Source: an uncultured Algibacter sp. (GTDB lineage: Bacteria > Bacteroidota > Bacteroidia > Flavobacteriales > Flavobacteriaceae). From it: a stretch of DNA of 64,000 bases. Position numbers and translations under genes: made by a program. Shown here piece by piece: positions 27,017-35,497 of this stretch; positions within the stretch are counted from its first letter, which is position 1, and each line of letters begins with the position of its first letter. Below the pieces are notes generated by a model. The model worked only from the letters and a program-made list of their open reading frames with translations. It was not told the DNA's origin and made no database searches. Location: contig NZ_CANKXG010000015.1 in the NCBI RefSeq assembly GCF_947487575.1, forward strand, positions 1 through 64,000, given 5' to 3'.

Positions 27017-27346
27017 ATGATAAAAGTATCTGAAACAGCTAAAAAGAAAGTGGTTGAGCTTATGACCGATGATGGTTATGATGCTATAACTGACTACGTT
27101 CGTGTGGGTGTAAAAAGTGGTGGTTGTTCTGGATTATCTTACGATTTAAAGTTTGATAAAGAACAACAAGAAGGCGATAAAGTTTTTGAAGATAACGATA
27201 TAAAAATTATAGTTGACAAAAAAAGCTTTTTATACTTAATAGGAACAACACTAGAATATTCAGGAGGTTTAAACGGAACAGGTTTCGTTTTTAACAACCC
27301 TAACGCTAACCGAACTTGTGGTTGTGGCGAATCATTTTCATTATAA
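27017..27346 (+). CDS. sufA: iron-sulfur cluster carrier, HesB/IscA/SufA type
   Basis: 109 residues from MIKVSETAKKK. A-type carriers hold and deliver [2Fe-2S] or [4Fe-4S] clusters. The three ligand cysteines are visible in GGCSGLSY and in the terminal CGCGES. A TTG at 26942 is in frame, but it would add 25 unrelated residues and begins ahead of the -7 box, so the ATG is chosen. It opens the SUF operon, 15 bases before sufB. The exact subtype (SufA or ErpA) cannot be fixed. Confidence 0.93.
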   Translation: MIKVSETAKKKVVELMTDDGYDAITDYVRVGVKSGGCSGLSYDLKFDKEQQEGDKVFEDNDIKIIVDKKSFLYLIGTTLEYSGGLNGTGFVFNNPNANRTCGCGESFSL

Positions 27347-27361
27347 AATACAGAAAGCAAT

Positions 27362-28810
27362 ATGTCGAAATATACCGAGGATGATTTACGCGAAGAATTA
27401 AAAACCAAAGAGTATGAATATGGGTTTTATACTGATATAGAATCTGAAACATTTCCCAATGGTTTAAATGAAGATATTGTTCGTGCTATTTCTAAAAAGA
27501 AAGAAGAGCCAGAATGGATGACCGAATGGCGACTAGAAGCCTTTAAGGTTTGGAAAGACATGATTGAACCAGAATGGGCAAACGTAAACTATGCTAAGCC
27601 AGATTTTCAAGGTATCTCTTACTATTCTGCTCCAAATAGCAAACCAAAATACGATAGTATTGATGAGGTTGACCCAGAATTATTAGCAACTTTTGAAAAA
27701 CTAGGCATTTCTCTTGATGAACAGAAGAAACTAGCTGGAGTAGCTATGGATGTTGTGGTTGATTCTGTTTCTGTTGCTACAACTTTCAAGAAAACATTAG
27801 GCGAAAAAGGTATTATTTTTATGAGTATTTCTGAAGCTATTAAAGAGCATCCAGAACTTGTGAAAAAATATTTGGGAACCGTAGTTCCTCAAAAAGATAA
27901 CTTTTATGCAGCCTTAAATTCAGCAGTATTTAGTGATGGTTCATTCTGTTACATTCCAAAAGGCGTTCGTTGTCCAATGGAATTATCAACATACTTCAGA
28001 ATCAATCAAGCAGGGACTGGTCAGTTTGAAAGAACTTTAGTAATTGCAGACGAAGGTAGTTATGTTAGTTACCTTGAAGGATGTACTGCTCCAAGTCGTG
28101 ACGAAAACCAATTACACGCCGCTGTTGTGGAATTGATAGCTTTAGATAATGCTGAAATTAAATATTCAACGGTACAAAACTGGTACCCTGGAAATGCTGA
28201 AGGTAAAGGTGGTGTTTTCAACTTTGTAACCAAACGTGGATTATGCGAAAAAAACGCAAAAATCTCATGGACACAAGTTGAAACAGGTTCTGCCGTTACG
28301 TGGAAATACCCAAGTTGTGTTTTAAAAGGCGACAATTCAGTTGGTGAGTTTTACTCAATAGCCGTAACTAACAACTACCAACAAGCAGATACTGGAACAA
28401 AGATGATTCACTTAGGAAAAAACACGAAGTCGACTATTATTTCTAAAGGAATTTCAGCAGGGAAATCACAAAACAGTTATAGAGGTTTAGTTCAAATAAA
28501 CTCAAGAGCGGACAATGCGCGTAACTTTTCACAATGTGATAGTTTATTAATGGGAAACGAGTGTGGCGCACACACATTTCCATACATAGAAGCAAAAAAT
28601 AAAACAGCAAAAATAGAACACGAAGCTACCACTAGTAAAATTGGGGAAGACCAAATTTTCTACTGTAACCAACGTGGTATTGATACTGAGAAAGCCATTG
28701 CATTAATTGTAAATGGGTTTAGTAAAGAAGTTTTAAACAAACTCCCAATGGAATTTGCTGTTGAAGCTCAAAAATTACTAGAAATAAGTTTAGAAGGAAG
28801 TGTTGGTTAA
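27362..28810 (+). CDS. sufB: Fe-S cluster assembly scaffold SufB
   Basis: A 482-residue core of the SufBCD scaffold, where sulfur from SufS/SufE and iron become a cluster. The parallel beta-helix core is recognisable, with [40 protein letters not shown] and the C-terminal [15 protein letters not shown] and [19 protein letters not shown] blocks. The conserved cysteine in [10 protein letters not shown] is the expected sulfur-handling one. Length is normal. It lies between sufA and an operon-internal lipoprotein. Confidence 0.97.
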   Translation: MSKYTEDDLREELKTKEYEYGFYTDIESETFPNGLNEDIVRAISKKKEEPEWMTEWRLEAFKVWKDMIEPEWANVNYAKPDFQGISYYSAPNSKPKYDSIDEVDPELLATFEKLGISLDEQKKLAGVAMDVVVDSVSVATTFKKTLGEKGIIFMSISEAIKEHPELVKKYLGTVVPQKDNFYAALNSAVFSDGSFCYIPKGVRCPMELSTYFRINQAGTGQFERTLVIADEGSYVSYLEGCTAPSRDENQLHAAVVELIALDNAEIKYSTVQNWYPGNAEGKGGVFNFVTKRGLCEKNAKISWTQVETGSAVTWKYPSCVLKGDNSVGEFYSIAVTNNYQQADTGTKMIHLGKNTKSTIISKGISAGKSQNSYRGLVQINSRADNARNFSQCDSLLMGNECGAHTFPYIEAKNKTAKIEHEATTSKIGEDQIFYCNQRGIDTEKAIALIVNGFSKEVLNKLPMEFAVEAQKLLEISLEGSVG

Positions 28811-28822
28811 AAATTAATTAAA

Positions 28823-29242
28823 ATGAAAAAAGTAATTATTCTATTAGTATGTGTTGCAGCATTTATTAGCTGTAAGAACGAAAACAAAACAGAACAAAAA
28901 GAAGAAACTACAATTTCAAATAGTTCTGAAAGAACGGAAAAGCAAAGTGATGGACTTACCTTACTAAAGGGCGAGTTTGTCTATTATGGTGGTGCAGCTG
29001 TTTTGCAAACGCACACTGAAATTTATGGCGTTTTAGTAACTGATAAAACGCTAGAATTAAACAAGTTAGCTGAAAAACATAAAACAGAGCCTACAGATAT
29101 GGTTCAAGTTGAAATTCGAGGAAAAATTACAAATCACAAAGACGAAAAAATTCTTTGGGAAAATAAAGTTGAAATTGTTGAAATACTGCAAGTAAAATCG
29201 GCATCCAAAGACGATAAAAACGTAGTGAAACTAGAAAAATAA
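28823..29242 (+). CDS. small lipoprotein inserted between sufB and sufC
   Basis: 139 residues with a lipoprotein signal ending at C17 (AAFISC), a charged linker of about 25 residues rich in K, E, S and T, and a compact end domain of strands (LLKGEFVYYGGAAVLQT ... MVQVEIRGKITNHKDE). The last looks like a small beta-barrel (OB-like). It sits 12 bases behind sufB and is in the operon. I know no function for it. A periplasm-facing or outer-membrane lipoprotein is an unexpected partner for a cytoplasmic Fe-S system; it may only share the transcript. Confidence 0.75.
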   Translation: MKKVIILLVCVAAFISCKNENKTEQKEETTISNSSERTEKQSDGLTLLKGEFVYYGGAAVLQTHTEIYGVLVTDKTLELNKLAEKHKTEPTDMVQVEIRGKITNHKDEKILWENKVEIVEILQVKSASKDDKNVVKLEK

Positions 29243-29336
29243 ATAAGAATAAAAACACAAATCCCAGACTCTAAATTCCAAAAAATAAACATTAGTTTGG
29301 AATTTTGTATTTGTTATTTGGAATTTTAAAAAAAGT
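29243..29336 (+). repeat. TTTGGAATT-type low-complexity repeat in the suf spacer
   Basis: The 94 bases before sufC hold AATTCCAAAA and two later TTTGGAATTTT copies in inverse sense. They can pair with each other and resemble intergenic filler sequences. It contains no gene. Confidence 0.5.
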
Positions 29337-30089
29337 ATGTTAAAAATAAATAATTTACACGCAAGTGTTGAAGACAAAGCTATTTTAAGAGGCATAAACC
29401 TTGAAGTTAAACCAGGTGAAGTTCATGCTATTATGGGGCCAAATGGTTCTGGTAAAAGCACGTTAGCATCTGTTGTAGCTGGTAAAGAAGAATACGAAGT
29501 TACTAAAGGGAACATCGTTTTTGAAGGAGAAGACATAGAAGAATTAGGTGCGGAAGAGCGTGCTCATAAAGGTGTGTTTTTATCATTCCAATATCCTGTT
29601 GAAATTCCTGGAGTTTCTGTAACTAACTTCATGAAGACTGCTATTAACGAAACTCGTAAAGCAAAAGGATTAGAAGACATGCCTGCAAAAGACATGCTTA
29701 AATTAATCCGTGAGAAATCTGAGCTTTTAGAAATCGATAGAAAGTTTTTATCACGCTCTTTAAACGAAGGATTTTCTGGAGGTGAAAAGAAACGTAATGA
29801 GATTTTTCAAATGGCTATGCTAGAACCTAAATTGGCTATTCTTGATGAAACTGATTCTGGATTAGATATTGATGCTCTTCGTATTGTAGCTAACGGTGTT
29901 AATAAACTAAAAAGTAAAGACAATGCTGTTGTAGTTATTACACATTACCAACGTTTGTTAGATTATATTGTTCCTGATTTTGTTCACGTACTTTATAACG
30001 GACGCATAGTGAAATCTGGTGGTAAAGAGCTAGCACATCAATTAGAAGAAAAAGGTTACGACTGGATTAAAGAAGAAGTAAACGCATAA
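29337..30089 (+). CDS. sufC: Fe-S assembly ATPase SufC
   Basis: A 250-residue ABC-type ATPase that drives the SufBCD scaffold. Walker A is GPNGSGKST near residue 37, the signature is FSGGEKKRNEI, Walker B is LAILDETDSGLDIDAL with the SufC-specific D-S-G-L-D, and the switch histidine is in ITHYQRLL. It has no membrane part. It is separated from its neighbours by 94- and 138-base spacers rich in repeats, but all genes point the same way. Confidence 0.97.
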   Translation: MLKINNLHASVEDKAILRGINLEVKPGEVHAIMGPNGSGKSTLASVVAGKEEYEVTKGNIVFEGEDIEELGAEERAHKGVFLSFQYPVEIPGVSVTNFMKTAINETRKAKGLEDMPAKDMLKLIREKSELLEIDRKFLSRSLNEGFSGGEKKRNEIFQMAMLEPKLAILDETDSGLDIDALRIVANGVNKLKSKDNAVVVITHYQRLLDYIVPDFVHVLYNGRIVKSGGKELAHQLEEKGYDWIKEEVNA

Positions 30090-30227
30090 AAATAGTCGCA
30101 GTACTCAGTCACAGTGGGCAGTTTACCTATCTTTATCTGATTACTCTAAAGTTTAAAAAAAGTAAACAGTACCACTCTTAGTTTTCCATTTACTGAAAAC
30201 TGAGACTGCCACTGAAAACTGAAAACA
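30090..30227 (+). repeat. CTGAAAACTG-type repeats in the sufC-sufD spacer
   Basis: The spacer contains two copies of ACTGAAAACTGA, with further CAGTNNNCAGT-like steps (GCAGTACTCAGTCACAGTG) and an inverted GCAGTTTACC. No gene fits. It is another low-complexity intergenic family. Confidence 0.5.
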
Positions 30228-31541
30228 ATGGATTTAAAAGAAAAATTAGTCTCATCATTTTTAGCCTTCGAAAACAAAGTCGATATAGATGCTTATGTTC
30301 ACGATGTAAGGTCTGATGCTATAAAAGTATTTGAAGAAAAAGGCTTCCCTTCAAAAAAGGAAGAAACATGGAAATACACCTCTTTAAATAGTGTTTTAAA
30401 AGAAGATTATAGTGTATTCCCAAAGCAAGAAAACGCTTTAGACTATAAGGATGTAAAAAAGTATTTTATCCACGATATTGATGCTTACAAAATCATTTTT
30501 ATTGATGGAAAATACTCCTCACACCTGTCGCAAACTACACATGATGGAATTGATGTATGTTTAATGTCCGCTGCTTTAAGCAAACCAAAATATCAGTTAA
30601 TTATTGAAAACTATTTCAATAAAGCCGCTGAAAAAGACAGCTTATCTTCCTTAAACACAGCCTTTTCAAGTGAAGGTGCATACATACATATTCCAAAAAA
30701 TAAAGTAGTAGAAAAACCTATTCAAATTATACACTTTTCAACAGGAAATGAATCGGCTACCATGCTACAACCACGTAATTTGATTGTGGTAGACGAGAAT
30801 TCGCATGTGCAAATTATCGAGCGCCATCAAAGCTTAACAAGTAATCCAGTATTAACTAATAGCGTTACTGAGATTTTTGCAAACAAACGTGCTATTGTCG
30901 ATTATTACAAAATCCAAAACGATAACGAAAACGCATCATTAATAGATCATACTTTTGTTAAACAAAGTAGAGAAAGTTTCGCTTCTGTGCACACCTTCTC
31001 TTTTGGTGGTAAGCTAATTCGTAATAACTTAAACTTTTACCAAAACGGTGAGCGTATCGATTCAACCTTAAAAGGTATAACCATTATTGGCAAAAAACAA
31101 CACGTAGATCATAACACATTAGTGCATCATATCGAGCCTAATTGTGAAAGCCATCAAGATTACAAAGGTATTTTTGATGATAGATCAACTGGGGTTTTCA
31201 ACGGTAAAGTTGTGGTTGAAAAAGAAGCGCAAAAAACCAATGCATTTCAAGCCAACAATAATATATTAATAAGCGATAAAGCGTCCATAAACACCAAACC
31301 GCAATTAGAAATTTTTGCCGATGATGTTAAATGTTCTCATGGTTGTACAATCGGTCAGCTTGATGAAAGTGCTATGTTTTACATGCGCTCACGTGGTATT
31401 CCAGAAAAAGAAGCCAAAGCACTTTTAATGTTTGCTTTTAGTAATAACGTATTAAGTTCGGTTAAAATTCCAGAATTAAAACAACACATTACTAAGATTA
31501 TCGCCAACAAATTAGGTGTCGATCTTGGTTTCGATTTATAA
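30228..31541 (+). CDS. sufD: Fe-S cluster assembly protein SufD
   Basis: A 437-residue partner of SufB in the SufBC2D complex, important for iron entry. The N-terminal helical part (FPSKKEETWKYTSL) and the beta-helix are followed by the family block DDVKCSHGCTIGQLDESAMF and MRSRGIPEKEAK. The histidine in CSHGCT is the one thought to help cluster formation. Length and start are normal. Confidence 0.96.
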   Translation: MDLKEKLVSSFLAFENKVDIDAYVHDVRSDAIKVFEEKGFPSKKEETWKYTSLNSVLKEDYSVFPKQENALDYKDVKKYFIHDIDAYKIIFIDGKYSSHLSQTTHDGIDVCLMSAALSKPKYQLIIENYFNKAAEKDSLSSLNTAFSSEGAYIHIPKNKVVEKPIQIIHFSTGNESATMLQPRNLIVVDENSHVQIIERHQSLTSNPVLTNSVTEIFANKRAIVDYYKIQNDNENASLIDHTFVKQSRESFASVHTFSFGGKLIRNNLNFYQNGERIDSTLKGITIIGKKQHVDHNTLVHHIEPNCESHQDYKGIFDDRSTGVFNGKVVVEKEAQKTNAFQANNNILISDKASINTKPQLEIFADDVKCSHGCTIGQLDESAMFYMRSRGIPEKEAKALLMFAFSNNVLSSVKIPELKQHITKIIANKLGVDLGFDL

Positions 31542-31552
31542 AATTTTTATTT

Positions 31553-31624
31553 GAAGCTATTTCCCGCTATCCGTTATATCTTTTTTGAGAAAAACAAAAA
31601 AGGATGCCACTTCTATCGGGGCTA
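31553..31624 (-). repeat. dispersed hairpin repeat, family B, copy 1, abutting sufS
   Basis: GAAGCTATTTCCCGCTATCC at the left and GGATGCCACTTCTATCGGGG at the right are the reverse complement of the copy at 57342-57415, with a central TCTTTTTTGAG / CAAAAAAGG inverted repeat. It ends 11 bases before the sufS ATG at 31636 and supplies the in-frame but spurious TTG at 31585. Confidence 0.75.
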
Positions 31625-31635
31625 AATCATCTGCC

Positions 31636-32850
31636 ATGTTCAATGTACAAGACATACGAAAAGACTTCCCGATACTTTATCGCAAAGTAAATGGTAAACC
31701 TTTAGTGTATTTTGATAATGCAGCAACATCGCAAACACCACAACAGGTTATTGATATTATTGTAGATTATTATTCAAATTACAATGCTAATATTCATCGT
31801 GGTGTCCATACTTTAAGTCAAGAAGCAACCGATTTATACGAACAAGCACGGCATAAAATACAAGCCCATTTTAATGCAAAGTTCTCGCACGAAATTATTT
31901 TTACTTCGGGCACAACACACAGTATTAATCTTGTTGCAAACGGCTTTTCATCACTACTAAAAAAAAACGATGACATTATAGTTTCTGCCTTAGAGCATCA
32001 TAGTAATATTGTGCCTTGGCAAATGCTTTGCGAACGTACTAAAGCCAATCTAAAAGTGATTCCTATGAATGAAGATGGCGAACTCATCATGTCTGAATTC
32101 GACAAATTACTTTCAAAAAACACCAAACTTGTCTTCGTAAATCATATTTCAAACGCTTTAGGAACTATTAACCCTATCGAATATATTATTAAAAAAGCAC
32201 ACCAAGTTGGTGCTGCAGTTTTAATTGATGGCGCGCAATCTGCCCCTCATATTAACCCAGATGTGCAAGCTTTAGATGTTGATTTCTATGTTACTTCTGC
32301 ACATAAAATATGTGGACCAACAGGCGTTGGCATGTTATATGGAAAAGAAGAATGGCTGAATAAGCTTCCACCCTACCAAGGCGGAGGAGAAATGATTGCT
32401 GAAGTAACTTTCGAAAAAACAACTTACGCCGATTTACCACATAAATTTGAAGCCGGAACCCCAAATATCTGTGGAGGAATAGCTTTTGGAGCAGCTATTG
32501 ATTACATGAATAGTGTAGGTTTCAATAACATCGCTACTTACGAAAACGAACTATTAGAATACGGTACTAAAAAACTTCTTGAAATTGAAGGTTTAAAAAT
32601 CTACGGCACTTCAAAGCATAAAACGTCTGTTATTTCTTTTAATCTAGAAGGTATTCACCCTTACGATGTTGGTACAATATTGGATAAGTTAGGAATAGCG
32701 GTTAGAACTGGGCACCATTGTGCGCAACCTATAATGGATTTTTATAAAATTCCAGGAACAATTAGAGCTTCTTTTGCATTTTACAATACCAAAGCAGAAA
32801 TAGATACTTTAGTTGAAGGTGTTAAGAAAGCTAAAATGATGCTGTCTTAA
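31636..32850 (+). CDS. sufS: cysteine desulfurase SufS
   Basis: 404 residues from MFNVQDIRKDFPIL. A pyridoxal-phosphate enzyme that takes sulfur from cysteine and hands it to SufE. The cofactor lysine is in TSAHKICGPTG and the active-site cysteine in RTGHHCAQPI, the short-loop form of SufS (group II). A TTG at 31585 would add 17 residues read from a dispersed repeat and lacking family similarity, so the ATG is the start. Confidence 0.96.
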   Translation: MFNVQDIRKDFPILYRKVNGKPLVYFDNAATSQTPQQVIDIIVDYYSNYNANIHRGVHTLSQEATDLYEQARHKIQAHFNAKFSHEIIFTSGTTHSINLVANGFSSLLKKNDDIIVSALEHHSNIVPWQMLCERTKANLKVIPMNEDGELIMSEFDKLLSKNTKLVFVNHISNALGTINPIEYIIKKAHQVGAAVLIDGAQSAPHINPDVQALDVDFYVTSAHKICGPTGVGMLYGKEEWLNKLPPYQGGGEMIAEVTFEKTTYADLPHKFEAGTPNICGGIAFGAAIDYMNSVGFNNIATYENELLEYGTKKLLEIEGLKIYGTSKHKTSVISFNLEGIHPYDVGTILDKLGIAVRTGHHCAQPIMDFYKIPGTIRASFAFYNTKAEIDTLVEGVKKAKMMLS

Positions 32851-32883
32851 ATTCTTATCGTATTTTTGTATAAAATTGAAACT

Positions 32884-33306
32884 ATGAGTATTGAAGAGGT
32901 TCAGAACGAAATTATAGACGAATTCTCAATGTTTGAAGACTGGGAAGAACGTTACCAATATATGATTGATTTAGGGAAAGATTTGCCCTTAATTGACGAC
33001 CAATACAAAACCGAAAGGAACATTATAAAAGGTTGCCAAAGTAAAGTTTGGGTCCATGCTGAAATGGACGATAATAAAATTGAATTTACCGCTGATAGTG
33101 ATGCAATTATCACAAAAGGGATAATAGCCATTTTAATTCGTACATTTTCCAATCAGCATCCAAAAGATATTATTGCTGCCAATACTGATTTTATTGATAA
33201 AATAGGTTTAAAAGAGCATTTATCGCCAACACGTGCTAATGGTTTAGTAAGTATGGTGAAGCAATTAAAAATGTACGCCATTGCGTACCAAACACAACTA
33301 AATTAG
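32884..33306 (+). CDS. sufE: sulfur acceptor SufE
   Basis: 140 residues from MSIEEVQNEI; an earlier TTG at 32866 is unlikely. SufE receives the persulfide from SufS and passes it to SufB. The acceptor cysteine is in IKGCQSKVWV, and LSPTRANGLVSMVKQL is the family's C-terminal helix. It is 33 bases behind sufS. Confidence 0.95.
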   Translation: MSIEEVQNEIIDEFSMFEDWEERYQYMIDLGKDLPLIDDQYKTERNIIKGCQSKVWVHAEMDDNKIEFTADSDAIITKGIIAILIRTFSNQHPKDIIAANTDFIDKIGLKEHLSPTRANGLVSMVKQLKMYAIAYQTQLN

Positions 33307-33378
33307 TTGATGTGTTGAATCGTATAATCGTTGAACCGATTACACAGTTAAACAAATAAACGATTAAACATTTAAGAA
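33307..33378 (+). repeat. CGATTAAAC/AAACAAATAAACG-type repeat in the sufE-sufT spacer
   Basis: The spacer is built of short variants of TCGTATAATCGTTGAACCGA and GTTAAACAAATAAACGATTAA, a low-complexity stretch with no gene. It adds a fourth repeat kind to the suf operon. Confidence 0.4.
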
Positions 33379-33705
33379 ATGAGTGAAACAACAATAGATA
33401 CGGCCGAATTAGGCGAAAAAATAGTAAACGTCCTGAAAACGATTTACGACCCAGAAATACCTGTCGATATTTACGAACTAGGTTTAATCTACGATGTATT
33501 TGTTAACGAAGATTATGATGTAAAAATCTTAATGACATTAACAACACCTAACTGCCCTGTTGCCGAAACACTACCTTTAGAAGTTGAAGAAAAAGTAAAA
33601 TCGCTCAATGCTGTAAAAGATGCTGAAGTTGAAATTACTTTTGACCCACCATGGACTCAAGAACTAATGAGTGAAGAGGCAAAGCTGGAATTAGGGATGC
33701 TTTAA
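33379..33705 (+). CDS. sufT: SufT-type DUF59/MIP18 Fe-S maturation protein
   Basis: A 108-residue DUF59 protein. Key blocks are YDPEIPVDIYELGLIYDV and TLTTPNCPVAETLP, with the conserved cysteine in PNCP, and VEITFDPPWTQELMSEEAK at the end. Such proteins help deliver clusters to target enzymes. It is linked to the SUF operon as in many bacteria. Confidence 0.92.
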   Translation: MSETTIDTAELGEKIVNVLKTIYDPEIPVDIYELGLIYDVFVNEDYDVKILMTLTTPNCPVAETLPLEVEEKVKSLNAVKDAEVEITFDPPWTQELMSEEAKLELGML

Positions 33706-33751
33706 TATTGTTATAGTCTTAAGTTTACAATAACTCTATAGTAAATTAAAA

Positions 33752-33785
33752 AATGTCACCTTGAGCGCAGTCGAAAAGTCTCAAT
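33752..33785 (+). repeat. GTCACCTTGAGCGCAGTCGA repeat abutting the DUF2480 gene
   Basis: The block TGTCACCTTGAGCGCAGTCG with following AAAAGTCTC is a recurring intergenic motif of flavobacterial genomes, known to me by sight. It ends two or three bases before the ATG at 33788, and its TTG at 33761 gives a false in-frame start. Confidence 0.5.
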
Positions 33786-33787
33786 AT

Positions 33788-34294
33788 ATGCCAGACGAAA
33801 TTATAAATCGCGTAGCGAATAGCAAACTAATAACTATTGACCTAGAGGATTTTTACCCTGAAGGGAAACGTGTGTTGTTTGATATTAAAGATTGGTTGTT
33901 TGAAGGTTTTGTGCTTCGAGAAAAAGATTTTAGAACTCAGGTTGCAGAATTTGATTGGAGTCAATATCAAGATAACTATGTAGCACTAACTTGCAGTAGC
34001 AATGCTATAATACCGGGTTGGGCGTATATGCTATTAAGTATTCAATTAGAGCCTTATGCTAAAAAAGTTATTGTTGGCGACTTAGAAAATTTAGAAACGT
34101 CCATATATCAAGATATTATCAATAATCTTAATGTTATAGATTATAAAGATAAACCTATAATCATAAAGGGTTGTTCCAATAAACCCGTGCCTAAAAATGC
34201 TTATATTATGCTTTCTGCCAAGTTACAACCGTTGGCTAAGTCTATTATGTATGGCGAAGCCTGTTCTTCTGTTCCTCTTTTTAAGAAGAAGTAA
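33788..34294 (+). CDS. DUF2480 family protein
   Basis: 168 residues from MPDEIINRVANSKL. The protein is cytoplasmic and recognised by KLITIDLEDFYPEGKRVLFD, the WSQYQDNYVALTCSSNAIIP block and the terminal GEACSSVPLFKKK. Conserved cysteines at LTCSSNAI, IKGCSNKP and GEACSS could bind metal or sulfur, which would fit its place at the end of the SUF operon. The function is unknown. The in-frame TTG at 33761 lies in a dispersed repeat and was not used. Confidence 0.85.
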   Translation: MPDEIINRVANSKLITIDLEDFYPEGKRVLFDIKDWLFEGFVLREKDFRTQVAEFDWSQYQDNYVALTCSSNAIIPGWAYMLLSIQLEPYAKKVIVGDLENLETSIYQDIINNLNVIDYKDKPIIIKGCSNKPVPKNAYIMLSAKLQPLAKSIMYGEACSSVPLFKKK

Positions 34295-34333
34295 TTTTTA
34301 TGTGACTAATCTTTCATAGTTGCGTCTAAACAG

Positions 34334-34341
34334 TATATTTG
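34334..34341 (+). promoter_or_regulatory. -7 box of the DUF3078 gene
   Basis: TATATTTG, 28 bases before the ATG at 34370. TTTC lies 18 bases further up. The gene is thus likely transcribed separately from the SUF operon. Confidence 0.5.
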
Positions 34342-34369
34342 CAAAAAAATTCAACAAAAATTAAAAATT

Positions 34370-35314
34370 ATGAAAAAAATATTTTTCACATTATTATTAG
34401 GTGTTAGCATTATATCAATAAATGCGCAAACTAAAGAAGAATTACAAACACAAAAAGCCGAGAAACAAGCTATAGCAGATGCTGCTCAAGCTGAAGCTAA
34501 TGCTTTACAAGCACAAATAGATGCACTTCCAGGTTGGAAAAAAGGAGCTTTTGGTACTATTGGTGGTAGCTTATCTGGTTTTAACAATTGGTATGCACAG
34601 GGAGCTCCAAACAACAATTCTGGTAACATTGGTTTTACTGTAAATGGTTTCGCTAACTTAATTCAAGAGAAATTCTTTTGGAGAAACAGTTTAACAACAA
34701 ACTTAAATTGGGTAAAGTTAGATAATAAAGATGATGATACTGATAGTGAAGATTTTAACCCTACTACAGATGTATTCAACATTTCATCTTTATACGGTAG
34801 AAATATAGCTAAAAACTTAGCAGTTTCTGGATTAGCTGAATACAGAACAACCATTTTAAGCAATTTTAACGACCCAGGTTATTTAGATGTTGGTTTTGGT
34901 GCTACTTGGACACCTATTGAAAACTTAATAGTAGTTGTACACCCATTAAACTACAACTTTGTATTTGCCGATAATGATGCTATTTTTGAATCATCTTTAG
35001 GTGCTAAAATTGTTGCTGATTACACCAGACAAATAGGAGCAATAAACTTTAAAACTAACTTATCTGCTTTTCAAAGCTATAAATCTGGAAACCTTTCTAA
35101 CTGGACTTGGAGCAACTCATTTAGTTATACGTTATGGAAAATGATTGGTGTTGGTTTTGATTTTGGCTTAAGAAGCAACAAACAAGAAGCTTTAAATTTT
35201 GCTTTAGATCAGTTTGACCCGTTGGCTGTTCCTGCTCAAACTGAACCAACGTTTGATAATGTTGATAACGATCTACAAACCTATTACACATTTGGTTTAA
35301 GCTATAACTTCTAA
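34370..35314 (+). CDS. DUF3078 outer-membrane protein
   Basis: 314 residues. The signal peptide ends near residue 19 (SINAQ), followed by a short alanine/glutamine-rich coiled coil (about 20-50) and then a beta-barrel with WKKGAFGTIGGSLSGFNNWY at its head and the barrel end TYYTFGLSYNF. Motifs fit DUF3078, an abundant porin-like family of Bacteroidota with no settled substrate. It has its own promoter box and a strong terminator 28 bases downstream. Confidence 0.88.
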   Translation: MKKIFFTLLLGVSIISINAQTKEELQTQKAEKQAIADAAQAEANALQAQIDALPGWKKGAFGTIGGSLSGFNNWYAQGAPNNNSGNIGFTVNGFANLIQEKFFWRNSLTTNLNWVKLDNKDDDTDSEDFNPTTDVFNISSLYGRNIAKNLAVSGLAEYRTTILSNFNDPGYLDVGFGATWTPIENLIVVVHPLNYNFVFADNDAIFESSLGAKIVADYTRQIGAINFKTNLSAFQSYKSGNLSNWTWSNSFSYTLWKMIGVGFDFGLRSNKQEALNFALDQFDPLAVPAQTEPTFDNVDNDLQTYYTFGLSYNF

Positions 35315-35341
35315 TCTATTTTATAGAGATATAAAATTTAT

Positions 35342-35379
35342 AAAAAATGCGCTTCCTAAAAAAAGGAAGCGCATTTTTT
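35342..35379 (+). terminator. hairpin terminator of the DUF3078 gene
   Basis: AATGCGCTTCC and GGAAGCGCATT arms with a poly-A loop and a TTTTTT tail. Confidence 0.9.
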
Positions 35380-35497
35380 GTGCTATGATACGAATTACCC
35401 GTTTGACTTTGTCAGAGAAAATAACTAAATTCGTTTAACGCTGGATATAAAACATTAAAACGTTTGATATCCACGAACTATTAGCTACAAACAAAAA

